A stretch of DNA of 44,434 nt from Candidatus Competibacter sp. (GTDB lineage Bacteria > Pseudomonadota > Gammaproteobacteria > Competibacterales > Competibacteraceae), in assembly GCA_029624815.1 (NCBI GenBank), contig JARSSH010000068.1, forward strand, positions 1 through 44,434, written 5' to 3'. Positions 9,082 through 20,847 of the stretch are shown one piece after another (the first letter of the stretch is position 1; each line of letters begins with the position of its first letter). The notes under the pieces are model-generated. The model searched no databases, had not been told where the DNA came from, and worked only from the letters and a program-made list of their open reading frames with translations. A program made the position numbers and the translations under genes.

Positions 9082-10419
9082 ATGCAGGTTTCAGTTGAGA
9101 GGCTGAGCGATCTGGAACGCCGGGTGACCGTGCAGATCCCCGCCGAGCGGCTCACCAAGGAAATCCAGGACCGCTTGCAGTCCCTGTCCCGGCGGGCCAG
9201 AGTGGATGGTTTCCGTCCGGGCAAGGCGCCGCTCAAGTTGATTAAACAGATGTATGGCGACCAGGTACGGTATGAAGCCGTCAGCGAACTTATGGAGCGC
9301 AGCCTGCACGAAGCGCTGCTTCAGGAAAAATTGAGCCCCCTCGGCGGCCCGAAGATCGAGCCAAAACCCCTGGAAGAAGGACAAGATCTCGAATATTGCG
9401 CCACCTTTGAAGTGGTGCCCGAGTTTGAACTGGCTGGTTTTGAGAACATTACGGTCGAGCGACCGGTGGCGGAGGTGACCGAGCAAGATATCGACGCCAT
9501 GATCGAAACCTTACGCGAGCAGCGAACGACCTGGATCGCAGTGGAACGTATGGCCCGCGAAGGCGATCGCGTTTGGATCGACTTTTCGGGCCAGATCGAC
9601 GGCCAGGATTTTCCGGGTGGAAAGGGCGAAAACACCGCCGTGGTGCTGGGTAAGTCGGCCATGCCCAAGGATTTCGAGGATCGGCTGGTTGGTCTGAGCG
9701 CCGACGCGGAAATCGAGTTCGATATGATGTTTCCAGATGGCTATCATATTGAGGACGTAACCGGCAAGACCGCTCGCTTTCATGTCAAGCTTCACGCGGT
9801 GGAGGAGGCCAGCCTGCCCGAGGTGGATGAGGCTTTCGCCGAAAGCTTCGATGTGAAGGAAGGAGGGATCGCCGGCCTCCGGCGATCCCTGCGCGACAAC
9901 ATGGAACGCGAGTTGCGCGATGGCATCAAAACTCGCGTCAAACGGCAGGTGATGCAGGGGCTGTTGGACGCCAACGATATTCCGCTGCCTCAGGCGCTGA
10001 TCCGGTTTGAGATCGAGAATCTGGCCCGCCAGTTGCATTTTCCGGCTGGCGGCGACGATGAAAGGATTCGCGATCTCAAGGCGCAACTGCTGGGCTCCGA
10101 GGCGCGCCGACGGGTCGCTTTGGGCCTGCTGGTTTCCCGCCTGGCAGCCGATCAGGGTATCCAGGTCGACACCCAGCGGGTTCAAGCTTACCTGCAATCC
10201 CTTGCCGCTACCTATCAGGAGCCGGCCGAAGTGCTGCGCTGGTACGAACAGACGCCCCAAGCGCTCGATGGCGTGCGCGCGCTGGTGCTTGAGGATCAGA
10301 TCGTGGACTGGCTGCTCGAACGGGTGCGGGTAACCGACAAATCCAGCGCCTTCGCCGAAATCATGACGCCTGGCAAGCAACCGGCTGGATCCGCCGTTCA
10401 TCAGGAGCTTTCCGAATGA
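9082..10419 (+). CDS. tig: Trigger factor
   Basis: The ribosome-bound chaperone that receives nascent chains at the exit tunnel, with peptidyl-prolyl isomerase activity. The 445 residues cover the ribosome-docking domain with its signature GFRPGKAP (43-50), the FKBP-like isomerase domain (about 150-240; [14 protein letters not shown]) and the helical C-terminal substrate cradle. GAGGTG precedes the start. The stop overlaps the clpP start by four bases (ATGA), implying translational coupling. The tig-clpP-clpX-lon order is conserved in gammaproteobacteria. Confidence 0.97.
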   Translation: MQVSVERLSDLERRVTVQIPAERLTKEIQDRLQSLSRRARVDGFRPGKAPLKLIKQMYGDQVRYEAVSELMERSLHEALLQEKLSPLGGPKIEPKPLEEGQDLEYCATFEVVPEFELAGFENITVERPVAEVTEQDIDAMIETLREQRTTWIAVERMAREGDRVWIDFSGQIDGQDFPGGKGENTAVVLGKSAMPKDFEDRLVGLSADAEIEFDMMFPDGYHIEDVTGKTARFHVKLHAVEEASLPEVDEAFAESFDVKEGGIAGLRRSLRDNMERELRDGIKTRVKRQVMQGLLDANDIPLPQALIRFEIENLARQLHFPAGGDDERIRDLKAQLLGSEARRRVALGLLVSRLAADQGIQVDTQRVQAYLQSLAATYQEPAEVLRWYEQTPQALDGVRALVLEDQIVDWLLERVRVTDKSSAFAEIMTPGKQPAGSAVHQELSE

Positions 10420-11045
10420 GTGAAACCGGTGCTGGCGCTGACATCCAGGCTCTTAACCTCGTGCCGATGGTGGTGGAGCAAACCGCGCGTGGCGAGCGGG
10501 CCTACGATATCTATTCCCGTTTATTAAAGGAACGGGTGGTTTTTCTGGTAGGGCCGGTCGAGGACTACGCCGCCAATCTGGTGGTCGCGCAACTGCTGTT
10601 TCTTGAAGCGGACAATCCGGACAAGGACATTCATCTCTACATCAATTCGCCGGGTGGCTCGGTCAGCGCCGGCTTGGCGATTTACGATACCATGCAGTTC
10701 GTCAAACCGAACGTCAGCACCATGTGCGTGGGCCAGGCGGCCAGCATGGGCGCGCTGTTGCTAACCGGCGGCGCTCCGGGTAAGCGTTTTTGCCTGCCGC
10801 ACTCGCGCGTCATGATCCATCAGCCGCTGGGGGGCTTTCAGGGGCAGGCCAGCGATTTTGACATCCATGCCCGGGAAATTCTGCTGGTTCGAGACCGGCT
10901 TAACCGCATCATGGCCAAGCATACCGGTCAGCCCATTGAAAAGATCGCTATCGATACCGACCGCGATAACTTCATGGGGGGCGCCGAGGCGGTTGAGTAT
11001 GGCCTGATCGATGCGGTGCTGAATCAGCGTGTCCCGTTGAACTGA
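10416..11045 (+). CDS. clpP: ATP-dependent Clp protease proteolytic subunit
   Basis: ClpP forms the double-heptamer serine protease chamber fed by ClpX or ClpA. The 209 residues include a short N-terminal propeptide, the catalytic Ser110 in [10 protein letters not shown], His135 in [11 protein letters not shown], and the acidic DTDRD segment (180-184) that supplies the triad Asp. The LYINSPGGS oxyanion strand is present. It overlaps tig by four bases and lies 140 bases before clpX, so all three may share transcripts. Confidence 0.97.
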   Translation: MSETGAGADIQALNLVPMVVEQTARGERAYDIYSRLLKERVVFLVGPVEDYAANLVVAQLLFLEADNPDKDIHLYINSPGGSVSAGLAIYDTMQFVKPNVSTMCVGQAASMGALLLTGGAPGKRFCLPHSRVMIHQPLGGFQGQASDFDIHAREILLVRDRLNRIMAKHTGQPIEKIAIDTDRDNFMGGAEAVEYGLIDAVLNQRVPLN

Positions 11046-11185
11046 CGTAATTCGCGCGTGGGTTTCCGGCGCCGGGCCGATGTCCAGACCCCAGGCTCGC
11101 GATACCTGCGACGCCTGTTGCGCGGTGAGCCATGGAGCGCCGCCATATCCGGATCCAATGATCGCGCGATGACGAGGAAGGCATT

Positions 11186-12475
<1,290 letters not shown>

Positions 12476-12647
12476 CCCGCCCTAGTCCATTGGCCTGGCG
12501 TTCGCCGCCGGGCCTGTCCGGCCGATAATTTGTGCGCGACTCGCCGCCGCCGGGCGAGATTCCGCTGTCAGACAATCATCTTGCTGCGTCCGGCTCGCTG
12601 GATTGCCCTGCCCATTTACCGCCCGGCTCAACCGCGGAGGGTCCGCC

Positions 12648-15089
12648 ATGAAGCAGAACGAAACCAAGTTCGATAGTGTGTCCGATCATGCGCTGATGCC
12701 GGTGTTGCCGCTACGCGATGTCGTGGTTTATCCCCATATGGTGATCCCGTTGTTCGTCGGGCGGGAAAAATCCATCCATGCGCTTGACCTGGCCATGCAG
12801 GGCAATAAGCGCATTGTCCTGGTGGCGCAAAAAAACGCCGAAGTGGACGACCCACAAACCGACGATATCTACGCGATCGGGACGCTGTCGAACGTTCTGC
12901 AACTGCTGCGACTACCGGATGGCACGGTCAAGGTGCTGGTGGAAGGCAGCCAGCGAGTGGACATCCACGGTTTTACCGAGACTCATGCCTGCTTTATCGC
13001 CGAAGTGTCGCCGCTGGAGTCCGTGCTGGATAAAAGCGAGTCGCAGGAAATCCAGGCGCTGGTGCGTTCGCTGCTCAGCACCTTTGATCAGTACGTCAAA
13101 CTCAACAAAAAAATTCCCGGGGAAGTACTGACTTCCGTATCCGGCATCGACGATCCCAGCCGGTTGGCCGATACCATCGCCGCCCACATGGCGCTTAAGC
13201 TGGATGAAAAGCAGAAGGTGCTGGAAATACAAAATCTGCGTGAGCGGCTTGAGCATCTGTTGGGTTTGGTGGAAGGCGAGATCGACATCCTCCAGGTCGA
13301 GAAACGCATCCGCGGTCGCGTCAAGCAGCAGATGGAAAAAAGCCAACGCGAGTATTACCTGAACGAACAAATGAAGGCGATTCAGAAGGAGCTCGGCGAG
13401 CTGGAAGACGCGCCCAACGAAATTGAGGAATTGGTTCAGCGCATCGAGAAAGCCGGGATGCCCAAGGACGCCAAGACCAAGGCGCAGGCGGAGCTGAACA
13501 AACTGAAAATGATGTCGCCGATGTCGGCCGAGGCCACGGTGGTGCGCAACTATATCGACTGGCTGGTTAGCGTGCCCTGGAAAAAGCGCACCAAGATTCA
13601 CCACGATCTGAGCATGGCCGAAGGCATTCTGGAAGCCGATCACTATGGTCTGGAGAAGGTCAAGGAACGAATCCTCGAATATCTGGCCGTGCAGCAGCGC
13701 GCGCGCAAGCTCAAGGGACCGATTCTGTGTCTGGTCGGGCCGCCGGGCGTGGGCAAGACTTCGCTGGGGCGCTCCATCGCCCGCGCCACCAACCGTAAAT
13801 TCGTGCGGATGTCGCTTGGCGGGGTGCGCGACGAAGCGGAAATTCGTGGCCACCGCCGCACCTATATCGGCTCGATGCCGGGCAAGATCGTCCAGAATCT
13901 GGCCAAGGTGGGCGTGCGCAATCCCTTGTTTCTGTTCGACGAGATCGACAAGATGTCGATGGACTTCCGCGGCGATCCCTCGTCGGCGCTGCTGGAGGTG
14001 CTGGATCCCGAGCAAAACAACACCTTTAACGATCACTATCTGGAAGTGGATTTCGATTTGTCGGATGTGATGTTCGTGGCGACCGCCAACTCGCTCAATA
14101 TCCCGCCACCGCTGCTGGACCGCATGGAGGTGATTCGGATCCCCGGCTACACCGAGGACGAAAAGCTTAATATTGCGATCCGCTATCTGGTCGCCAAACA
14201 GCTTGCCAACAACGGCTTGCGCGAGGGAGAACTGGAAATCGCCGCGGATGCCATCCTCGATCTCATCCGGTTCTACACTCGGGAGGCCGGCGTGCGCAAT
14301 CTGGAGCGGGAGATCGCCAAAATCTGCCGCAAGGTAGTCAAGGAGATCACCCTGAAACCGGCCGAGGACAAGATCGTGGTCATGCCCGAGATGTTGGACC
14401 AATACCTGGGTGTGCGCCGGTTCCGCTACGGTCTGGCCGAGGAGCGGGATCAGGTCGGGCAGGTGACCGGTCTGGCCTGGACCGAGGTCGGGGGCGAGCT
14501 GCTCAGCATCGAGGCGGTTCTGGTGCCGGGCAAGGGCAAGCTGATTCATACCGGACAATTGGGTGAGGTGATGCGGGAATCCATTCAGGCGGCGGTCACC
14601 GTGGTACGCAGCCGTGCCGAGGAGTTGGGTGTCGATCCGGAATTCCATCAGAAATACGATCTGCACATTCATGTGCCGGAGGGAGCCACTCCCAAGGACG
14701 GCCCCAGCGCCGGCATCGGTATGTGCACGGCGCTGGTGTCGGCGCTGACTCGGATTCCCGTATGCGCCAGTGTAGCCATGACCGGCGAGATCACCCTGCG
14801 CGGCGAGGTTTTGCCGATCGGCGGACTCAAGGAGAAACTGCTGGCGGCGCACCGGGGTAGTATCGCGACGGTGCTGATTCCAGAAGACAACCGAAAGGAT
14901 TTGGTGGAGATCCCGGAAAATATTCTGACCAAGCTCGATGTGCGACCGGTCCGCTGGATCGACCAGGTGCTGGAAATCGCCTTGCGATCCTTGCCCGCGA
15001 CTCAATCCCGCGATGAGGCGGAGGAAACCGCCGCCGCGGAAGCGGCGGCCAAGGCAGGCAACGCCTTGGAAAACGTGCGCGCCCACTGA
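12648..15089 (+). CDS. lon: ATP-dependent protease Lon
   Basis: Lon is a hexameric AAA+ serine protease that degrades damaged and regulatory proteins. The 813-residue chain has the N-terminal substrate-binding domain ([20 protein letters not shown]) and a coiled region around residues 200-300. The ATPase follows, with GPPGVGKTS near 365. The C-terminal protease domain carries the catalytic Ser in [10 protein letters not shown] (about 687) and Lys in [13 protein letters not shown] (about 730). The ATG at 12648 has GGAGG seven bases upstream, which decides it over the in-frame ATG at 12603. A short alanine/glutamate-rich tail ends the protein. hupB follows as in relatives. Confidence 0.97.
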   Translation: MKQNETKFDSVSDHALMPVLPLRDVVVYPHMVIPLFVGREKSIHALDLAMQGNKRIVLVAQKNAEVDDPQTDDIYAIGTLSNVLQLLRLPDGTVKVLVEGSQRVDIHGFTETHACFIAEVSPLESVLDKSESQEIQALVRSLLSTFDQYVKLNKKIPGEVLTSVSGIDDPSRLADTIAAHMALKLDEKQKVLEIQNLRERLEHLLGLVEGEIDILQVEKRIRGRVKQQMEKSQREYYLNEQMKAIQKELGELEDAPNEIEELVQRIEKAGMPKDAKTKAQAELNKLKMMSPMSAEATVVRNYIDWLVSVPWKKRTKIHHDLSMAEGILEADHYGLEKVKERILEYLAVQQRARKLKGPILCLVGPPGVGKTSLGRSIARATNRKFVRMSLGGVRDEAEIRGHRRTYIGSMPGKIVQNLAKVGVRNPLFLFDEIDKMSMDFRGDPSSALLEVLDPEQNNTFNDHYLEVDFDLSDVMFVATANSLNIPPPLLDRMEVIRIPGYTEDEKLNIAIRYLVAKQLANNGLREGELEIAADAILDLIRFYTREAGVRNLEREIAKICRKVVKEITLKPAEDKIVVMPEMLDQYLGVRRFRYGLAEERDQVGQVTGLAWTEVGGELLSIEAVLVPGKGKLIHTGQLGEVMRESIQAAVTVVRSRAEELGVDPEFHQKYDLHIHVPEGATPKDGPSAGIGMCTALVSALTRIPVCASVAMTGEITLRGEVLPIGGLKEKLLAAHRGSIATVLIPEDNRKDLVEIPENILTKLDVRPVRWIDQVLEIALRSLPATQSRDEAEETAAAEAAAKAGNALENVRAH

Positions 15090-15103
15090 AATCGCCAGGT
15101 TAA

Positions 15104-15133
15104 TTGACAGTGCTTCAAACGCCCTGTTATAAG
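15104..15133 (+). promoter_or_regulatory. Sigma-70 promoter of hupB
   Basis: A consensus -35 TTGACA (15104-15109) is followed after 18 bases by TATAAG (15128-15133). It starts 15 bases after the lon stop and lies 100 bases before the hupB start. This would give hupB, and possibly the tRNA genes behind it, a strong constitutive promoter independent of lon. Confidence 0.75.
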
Positions 15134-15233
15134 GGCAAAATTGTTATTGTACGCTCAATGTGGCTGCCGTAATAAGCCACACCGATGCCGTACAGACCAA
15201 ATAACGAACAAGACTGCACAGGAAGGGGGATCA

Positions 15234-15506
15234 ATGAATAAGACCGAACTGATTGAAACTGTCACTCAGGCAACCGATCTATCCAAAGCGGCGGCTGGGA
15301 AGGCGGTTGACGCCATGTTGGCGGCCATCGGTAAATCCCTGCAAGGTGGAGATACCGTGGTATTGACGGGTTTCGGCACCTTCTCGGTGCGGGAACGCCC
15401 CGCCCGAACCGGACACAATCCAAAGACCGGAGCGCCCATGGAAATCAAGGCCAGTAAGTCCCCGGTCTTCAAGGCTGGCAAAACTCTTAGGGACGCGATA
15501 AAATAG
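15234..15506 (+). CDS. hupB: DNA-binding protein HU-beta
   Basis: A 90-residue HU-family nucleoid protein that bends DNA as a dimer. MNKTELIETVTQ opens the helical dimerisation region. GFGTFSVRERPARTG and NPKTG form the beta arm with the intercalating proline. KAGKTLRDAIK closes it. The ATG at 15234 follows GGAAGGGGG, an excellent ribosome site. HU genes behind lon are typical of this phylum. The IHF alternative is unlikely given gene context and the KxxLI pattern. Confidence 0.97.
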   Translation: MNKTELIETVTQATDLSKAAAGKAVDAMLAAIGKSLQGGDTVVLTGFGTFSVRERPARTGHNPKTGAPMEIKASKSPVFKAGKTLRDAIK

Positions 15507-15519
15507 CAGGCCTTTTTGA

Positions 15520-15595
15520 GGGTGCTTAGCTCAGTTGGGAGAGCATCGCCCTTACAAGGCGAGGGTCGGGGGTTCAAGCCCCTCAGCACCCACCA
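15520..15595 (+). tRNA. tRNA-Val (anticodon TAC)
   Basis: 76 bases. Acceptor GGGTGCT (15520-15526) pairs with AGCACCC (15585-15591), followed by A and encoded CCA. The anticodon loop CTTACAA carries TAC, reading GUA and other GUN codons. It begins 13 bases after the hupB stop, so it may be processed from the hupB transcript. Confidence 0.96.
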
Positions 15596-15607
15596 GGTTT
15601 GGATGCC

Positions 15608-15684
15608 GGAGCGGTAGTTCAGATGGTTAGAATACCGGCCTGTCACGCCGGGGGTCGCGGGTTCGAGCCCCGTCCGCTCCGCCA
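15608..15684 (+). tRNA. tRNA-Asp (anticodon GTC), first copy
   Basis: 77 bases. Acceptor GGAGCGG (15608-15614) pairs with CCGCTCC (15674-15680), then G and encoded CCA. Anticodon GTC sits in the loop CTGTCAC. It is identical to the second copy at 15730-15806. Confidence 0.96.
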
Positions 15685-15729
15685 AATTTTACCGCGCGTT
15701 TGCTGCATTTCGTCCGATCCGTCCCGTTT

Positions 15730-15806
15730 GGAGCGGTAGTTCAGATGGTTAGAATACCGGCCTGTCACGCCGGGGGTCGCGGGTTCGAGCCCCGTCCGCT
15801 CCGCCA
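15730..15806 (+). tRNA. tRNA-Asp (anticodon GTC), second copy
   Basis: 77 bases, identical to the copy at 15608-15684, and followed by the same AAAT. The 45-base spacer between the copies is different sequence. A recent tandem duplication or gene conversion keeps them alike. The cluster ends with the terminator at 15816. Confidence 0.96.
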
Positions 15807-15815
15807 AATATCCAG

Positions 15816-15840
15816 GGGTGTCGTTCAGACACCCTTTTTT
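15816..15840 (+). terminator. Intrinsic terminator of the hupB-tRNA cluster
   Basis: GGGTGTC (15816-15822) pairs with GACACCC (15828-15834) around a five-base loop, followed by TTTTTT. It lies 10 bases after the last tRNA-Asp and 62 bases before ppiD, closing the tRNA transcript. Confidence 0.88.
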
Positions 15841-15902
15841 CATGGTCGCGCGTCGCGCGCCGTTGCGTTCCGAGCGATCCGACCTGAGGCCGGGTAACCG
15901 CC

Positions 15903-17825
15903 ATGCTGCTACAGAAAATCCGCGACCACGCCCAAGGCTGGTTTGCCTACACCATCATTGGATTGTTGACCGTCCCGTTCGCCTTGTGGGGCATCAATCA
16001 ATATTTCGAAGCCGGTGGACCCGCGGACGCCGCTGTGGTGGGTGACAACAAGATCTCCCTGCAGGAATTTCAGCGGGCCTACCAGCAGCAACGCCAGCGC
16101 ATACAGGCCGCGTTGGGCGGTAATGCCGATCCAGCCCTGCTGGATGGACCGCGCATCAAGCAGCAGGTGTTGCGGCAGTTGATCGATGAGCGGGTGCTAA
16201 ACCAGCTTGCCCGCGACCAGGGGCTGCGCATCAGTGATCAGCAGTTGCACGATGCGCTGGTCGCGTTGCCGGTATTCGAGCAAAGCGGTGGGTTCAACAA
16301 GGATCTGTACGACCGGTTGCTGCGCAATCAGGGGTATACCACGGCGGCGTTCGAGGAAGGGATGCGGCAGTCGCTGGCGACCGCCCAACTACGCGATGGC
16401 GTCGTGGCGTCGGCCTTGGCCACTCCGGCCGAATTGACGCAGGCGATTGCCTTGCTCAAACAGCAGCGCGATCTGCGATACGCGGTGCTGTCGCTGGAAA
16501 AATACCTTGCCGGCGCAAGTGTGGACGATGCGGCCATCCAGGATTATTTCGAGAAAAACAAAGACCGTTTCGTCAATCCCGAGCAGGTGCGACTGCAATT
16601 CATCGAGCTGAAACTGGCGCAAATCGCCGAGGGTATCGAGATCGGCGAGGAGGAGTTACGGACCAGCTACCAAGAGCAGATCGCCAAATATGGTCGACCC
16701 GAGGAGCGCGCGGCCTCGCACGTTCTGGTCAAGCTGCCGCCGAACGCTGGCGAAACCGAAGTGGAGCAGGCCCGTACCAAGGCACGGCGGATTGCCGACA
16801 GCATGCATTCTGGCGCCAAGAGTTTTGACCAGGTTTTGCAGGACGCGCAGGCCGATCGAACCGGCGCCTTGGAAGGCGCCGGCTTGGGTGTCATCGCCCA
16901 GGGTATGTTTGCCAGCCCCGCGTTCGAAAATGCCTTGTACGCCATGAAGAAGCCTGGCGACATCAGCGACCCGGTGCAAATGCCGTCAGGGTTCCACATC
17001 ATCCGCCTGGACAGCATCGCCCCGGCGCAGGTCAGGCCGTTCGAGGAAGTGCGCGAGGATGTGGCCAGGGAGCTGCGCCATCAACAGGCCGAGAACCGTT
17101 TTTACGAAATCGGTCAGACGCTGGCCAATCTGAGCTACGAACATCCCGATAGTCTGGAGCCGGCGGCCAAGGCGCTGGGTGTCCCGATGCGGGAGAGCGG
17201 CTGGTTCAGCCGTCAGGGCGGGGAAGGAATCGCCACTAACTCCAAGGTGCTGAGCAGCGCGTTTGGCGAGGATGTGCTCAAGCGCGGCCTGAACAGCGAA
17301 CCGATCGAACTGGAGCCGGGGCATGTGGTGGTGCTTCGGGTGAAAGAGCACAAGGACGCCACTCCGCGTTCGCTGGAGGAAGCGCGCGAGGACATCGCCA
17401 AACTGCTGCGCCAGCAGCAAGCCCGCGAAGCCCTGGCCAAGAATGCCGAGGCGCTGAGAACACGCGCCGCCAAGGGTGAACATTTGCAAGCATTGGCGAC
17501 CGAATTCGGCGGCGAGTACAAAAACGCCGGACTGGTGGGCCGCGACGCCACGTCGGTGGACGGCGCCGTTCTGACCGCCGCGTTCCGCCTGCCGCAACCG
17601 CAAGCCGGTCAAGTGGCGCTGGGTTCGACGGTGCTAGCCAACGGCGATCAGGCCGTGCTCGAAGTCGCGCGGGTGGCGCCCGGCCAGCCGGGCGCGCTGA
17701 CGGAAGACGAGCGCAAGGCGCTAGCGCAACAATTGGGTCAACAAAGCGGATCGGGGCAGTTCGAACAACTACTGAACAGCCTGCGAGCCAAGACCAAGGT
17801 TGTTGTTTATTCCGAGCGCTTGTGA
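15903..17825 (+). CDS. ppiD: Periplasmic peptidyl-prolyl isomerase-like folding factor PpiD
   Basis: A 640-residue inner-membrane protein anchored by one N-terminal segment (about 13-35) with the bulk in the periplasm, where PpiD assists outer-membrane and secreted proteins near the Sec translocon. Order: anchor, SurA_N-like chaperone helices (about 36-190), one parvulin domain (about 265-365, ASHVLVKLP to PSGFHIIRL), then a long helical C-terminal region. PpiD parvulin domains are often weak or inactive isomerases; activity cannot be judged here. It follows hupB and the tRNA genes and converges with fabI. Confidence 0.94.
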   Translation: MLLQKIRDHAQGWFAYTIIGLLTVPFALWGINQYFEAGGPADAAVVGDNKISLQEFQRAYQQQRQRIQAALGGNADPALLDGPRIKQQVLRQLIDERVLNQLARDQGLRISDQQLHDALVALPVFEQSGGFNKDLYDRLLRNQGYTTAAFEEGMRQSLATAQLRDGVVASALATPAELTQAIALLKQQRDLRYAVLSLEKYLAGASVDDAAIQDYFEKNKDRFVNPEQVRLQFIELKLAQIAEGIEIGEEELRTSYQEQIAKYGRPEERAASHVLVKLPPNAGETEVEQARTKARRIADSMHSGAKSFDQVLQDAQADRTGALEGAGLGVIAQGMFASPAFENALYAMKKPGDISDPVQMPSGFHIIRLDSIAPAQVRPFEEVREDVARELRHQQAENRFYEIGQTLANLSYEHPDSLEPAAKALGVPMRESGWFSRQGGEGIATNSKVLSSAFGEDVLKRGLNSEPIELEPGHVVVLRVKEHKDATPRSLEEAREDIAKLLRQQQAREALAKNAEALRTRAAKGEHLQALATEFGGEYKNAGLVGRDATSVDGAVLTAAFRLPQPQAGQVALGSTVLANGDQAVLEVARVAPGQPGALTEDERKALAQQLGQQSGSGQFEQLLNSLRAKTKVVVYSERL

Positions 17826-17879
17826 ATTCGTCGGCGTTCGAGCGGGCCACGCGTTCGGGGCGGCGCGGCCCGCGGTCGC

Positions 17880-18665
17880 TTACTCCAGGGCCCCCAGCGC
17901 GACGGTGTTGAAGCCGCCGTCCACGTACACGATTTCGCCGGTGATGCCCGAGGCCAGGTCGGAACAGAGGAATGCCGCCACGTTGCCGACTTCCTCGATG
18001 GTGACGCATTTGCGCAAGGGTGCAATGTGCTCGAAGGTATCCAGCATCTTGCGGAAGTTCTTGATGCCGGACGCCGCCAATGTGCGGATCGGCCCGGCGG
18101 AAATGGCGTTGACCCGAATCCCTTCCGGTCCCAGCGTCTGCGCCAGATAGCGGACGCTGGCGTCCAGACTAGCCTTGGCCAGCCCCATGACGTTGTAGTT
18201 GGGCACCGCCCGCACTCCGCCCAGATAGGTCATGGCGATCAACGCGCCATTCCGCCCCTGCATCAGCGGTCGCGCGGCCTTGGCCAAGGCCGCGAAACTA
18301 TAGGCGCTGATATCATGGGCGATGCGAAAGTTTTCGCGGCTGATCCCCTGCAGGAAGTCACCCTCCAGCGCCTCGCGCGGGGCGTAAGCCAAGGAATGCA
18401 CGATGATATCCAGTCCGTCCCAGTGCCGCTGGAGCGCCTCGAACAGTCCGTCGATGTCGGCGTCGCGTTCCACTTCGCAGGGGAAGGCGAGGGCGCTGCC
18501 CAGTTCGGCGGCCATCTTCTCGACCCGGGGCTGCAATTTGTCGTTCTGATAGGTAAAAGCCAGTTCGGCGCCTTCCCGGCGCATGGCTTGGGCGATGCCC
18601 CAGGCGATGGAACGGTTGCTGGCGACGCCCATGATCAGGGCACGTTTGCCGGCGAGAAAGCCCAT
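17880..18665 (-). CDS. fabI: Enoyl-[acyl-carrier-protein] reductase (NADH)
   Basis: FabI performs the last reduction of each fatty-acid elongation round and is the triclosan/isoniazid-type target. The 261 residues form a short-chain dehydrogenase fold with the FabI-specific cofactor loop [13 protein letters not shown] (13-25), SLAYAPR, and the catalytic Tyr147, Tyr157 and Lys164 (YNVMGLAK at 157-164). AGGAG lies six bases before the ATG. It is divergent from the YejA-like gene; the 69-base gap contains both promoters but none is clear. Confidence 0.97.
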   Translation of the reverse strand: MGFLAGKRALIMGVASNRSIAWGIAQAMRREGAELAFTYQNDKLQPRVEKMAAELGSALAFPCEVERDADIDGLFEALQRHWDGLDIIVHSLAYAPREALEGDFLQGISRENFRIAHDISAYSFAALAKAARPLMQGRNGALIAMTYLGGVRAVPNYNVMGLAKASLDASVRYLAQTLGPEGIRVNAISAGPIRTLAASGIKNFRKMLDTFEHIAPLRKCVTIEEVGNVAAFLCSDLASGITGEIVYVDGGFNTVALGALE

Positions 18666-18734
18666 GGAGAACTCCTGTGGTGTTTTGGTATCGTTTAAAT
18701 CGTGGTCGGGTTAGCGAACTGTAAAGGAAACCGC

Positions 18735-20582
18735 ATGACGCGTGCAAAATTCCGTTTCACTCCATGGCTGGCCGCTGGCCTGATGATGTTGGGCGCCGGC
18801 CTGGCGCCGGCCGTTGTGCTTGGAGCGCCCGCGCACGGCATCGCCCTGCATGGCCAACCGAAGTACGGATCCGATTTTACTCACTTCGATTACGTCAACC
18901 CGAACGCGCCCAAGGGCGGCGAGGCGCGGTTCGCCGCGATCGGCAGCTTCGATACCTTCAACCCGTTCAATATCAAGGGCCAGCCGGCCGCCGGTATCGG
19001 CCAGTTGTTCGAGAGCCTGCTGACCGGTAGCGCCGATGAGCCGTTCAGCGAGTACGGCTTGATCGCCGAAAGCGTCGATGTTCCCGAGGATCGCGGATCG
19101 GTAACCTTCGCGATTCGACCCCAGGCGAAATTTAGCGATGGTAGCCCGATCACCGCCGACGACGTGCTGTTTTCCTTTGAGACGCTCAAGAGCAAGGGCA
19201 GTCCGTTTTTCCGTTTCTACTACGCCAATATCGCCAAGGCCGAGAAACTGGGCGAACGGCAAGTGAAATTTACCTTCGCGCCCGGTGAGAACCGCGAACT
19301 GCCGCTGATCATGGGCCAGATGCCGGTGTTGTCGAAAAAATATTGGCAGGATCGCGACTTCGGCGCGACGACCCTGGAGATGCCGGTGGGCAGCGGCCCG
19401 TACCGGATCGAACGCTTCGAGCCGGGGCGCTTCATCGTCTACCAGCGCGACGAGAATTATTGGGGCAAGGATCTGCCGGTCAACCGGGGGCGATACAACA
19501 TCGACCGGTTGCGCCATGACTACTACCGCGATGTCACGGTGGCGCTGGAGGCGTTCAAGGCCGGTTCCTACGATTTGCGGGTGGAGAACGTCGCCAAGCA
19601 ATGGGCGACCGGCTACGAGTTTCCGGCGCTGGCCAAGGGCTTGGTGAAGAAGGAAACCTTTCCCAACCAAATGCCGTCGGGAATGCAGGGCTTTGTCTAC
19701 AATCTGCGCCGGCCCTTGTTCCAGAATCCCAAGGTCCGCGAGGCGTTGGCCTATGCCTTCGATTTCGAATGGAGCAATCGGAATCTGTTCCACGACCAGT
19801 ACAAGCGAACCCGCGGCTATTTCGACAACTCCGATCTGGCGGCGCGCGGTCTGCCCTCCCCCGAGGAACTGACGCTGCTGGAACCGCTGCGCGAAGCACT
19901 GCCGCCTCGTGTCTTCACCGCCGAGTACCAACCGCCTGTCGCCGGCGATGACGAGCAACTGCGCGTCAACCTGCGCCGGGCGCTGGAGTTGCTGCAAGAG
20001 GCGGGCTGGGTTTTCCGTGACCGCAAGCTGGTCAACGCCAAGACTGGCGAGCCGTTTCGCTTCGAGCTACTGATCGCCGAGCCGACCTGGGAGCGGATCG
20101 GGCTGCCGTTCGCCCGCAATCTGGAACGCTTGGGCATTGAAATGAGCGTGCGCAGCGTGGATTCGGCGCAATACGAAAACCGGGTGCGCGATTTCGACTT
20201 CGACATGGTGGTCAACGTTTGGGGCCAATCGCTGTCGCCCGGCAACGAGCAGCGCGAGTTTTGGAGCAGCGCCGCCGCCGGTCAGCCGGGTAGCCGCAAC
20301 CTCGCCGGCCTGAAGAGTCCGGCGGTGGATGCGCTGGTGGATCAGGTTGTCGCCGCCCCGGACCGCGTCAGTCTGGTGACCCGGGTACGGGCGCTGGATC
20401 GGGCGTTGCAATGGAATTTCCTGGTCATTCCGCACTGGCACATTCCCTACGCCCGGATCGCGTTCTGGGACAAGTTCGGTTATCCGGCGGTGACCCCGTT
20501 GCAAGGCGTGCAGTTGGATGCTTGGTGGATCGATCCCGCCAAGGCGGCGCTGGCTGGAACAGGTGGCGCGTCCAATCATTAA
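18735..20582 (+). CDS. yejA: YejA-type periplasmic oligopeptide-binding protein
   Basis: A 615-residue family 5 extracellular solute-binding protein. A signal peptide (about 1-31, ending near VVLGAPA) precedes the YejA hallmark HFDYVNPNAPKGGEARF, then GSFDTFNPF and the SBP_bac_5 fold (FSDGSPITADDVLFSF). YejA works with YejBEF, an ABC importer for peptides such as microcin C. Those permease and ATPase genes would normally follow, but the gene is followed at once by IS debris. The ATG at 18735 was chosen because AAAGGA precedes it and the signal peptide starts there. Confidence 0.9.
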   Translation: MTRAKFRFTPWLAAGLMMLGAGLAPAVVLGAPAHGIALHGQPKYGSDFTHFDYVNPNAPKGGEARFAAIGSFDTFNPFNIKGQPAAGIGQLFESLLTGSADEPFSEYGLIAESVDVPEDRGSVTFAIRPQAKFSDGSPITADDVLFSFETLKSKGSPFFRFYYANIAKAEKLGERQVKFTFAPGENRELPLIMGQMPVLSKKYWQDRDFGATTLEMPVGSGPYRIERFEPGRFIVYQRDENYWGKDLPVNRGRYNIDRLRHDYYRDVTVALEAFKAGSYDLRVENVAKQWATGYEFPALAKGLVKKETFPNQMPSGMQGFVYNLRRPLFQNPKVREALAYAFDFEWSNRNLFHDQYKRTRGYFDNSDLAARGLPSPEELTLLEPLREALPPRVFTAEYQPPVAGDDEQLRVNLRRALELLQEAGWVFRDRKLVNAKTGEPFRFELLIAEPTWERIGLPFARNLERLGIEMSVRSVDSAQYENRVRDFDFDMVVNVWGQSLSPGNEQREFWSSAAAGQPGSRNLAGLKSPAVDALVDQVVAAPDRVSLVTRVRALDRALQWNFLVIPHWHIPYARIAFWDKFGYPAVTPLQGVQLDAWWIDPAKAALAGTGGASNH

Positions 20583-20847
20583 CCAGATTGGCGTCGGCGG
20601 TGCCGGAGAGCGACATAGGAGCCAGAGAGTATCGCATTCGGGTGACGACAACATGCGCTCGCCGTTGGTCCGAGTCCAGCTTCCGCTGGCGTGGAACCCC
20701 TTTCTGTCGGGGCCGCAAGTCTTTTCGAGCCCGCCAGTCCCGCACGCACCACAGGCTGACATCAAACCGACAAGCCGCTTCCGCCTGGCTTCCGCCATCG
20801 TGAACAAAAGCTACTACTTTCTTGCGAAGATCAACGCTATATAGATT
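20583..20847 (-). pseudogene. N-terminal fragment of an IS630-type transposase
   Basis: Read on the minus strand from 20847, the sequence encodes a helix-turn-helix segment typical of IS630-family first domains (YSVDLRKKVVAF, then SQAEAACRFDVS and DWRARK). Similarity fades by about 20660. The catalytic domain is absent. The apparent ATG (20859) lies inside the neighbouring IS5 end, so the fragment is fused to it and the open frame even runs into yejA without a stop. It is a different element from the complete IS630 copy at 21130. No terminal repeat was recognised. Confidence 0.6.

Noticed and set aside
17842-17873. GCGGGCC/GGCCCGC stem between convergent ppiD and fabI as a bidirectional terminator
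   Set aside because: There is a long 18-base loop and no T-run on either strand.
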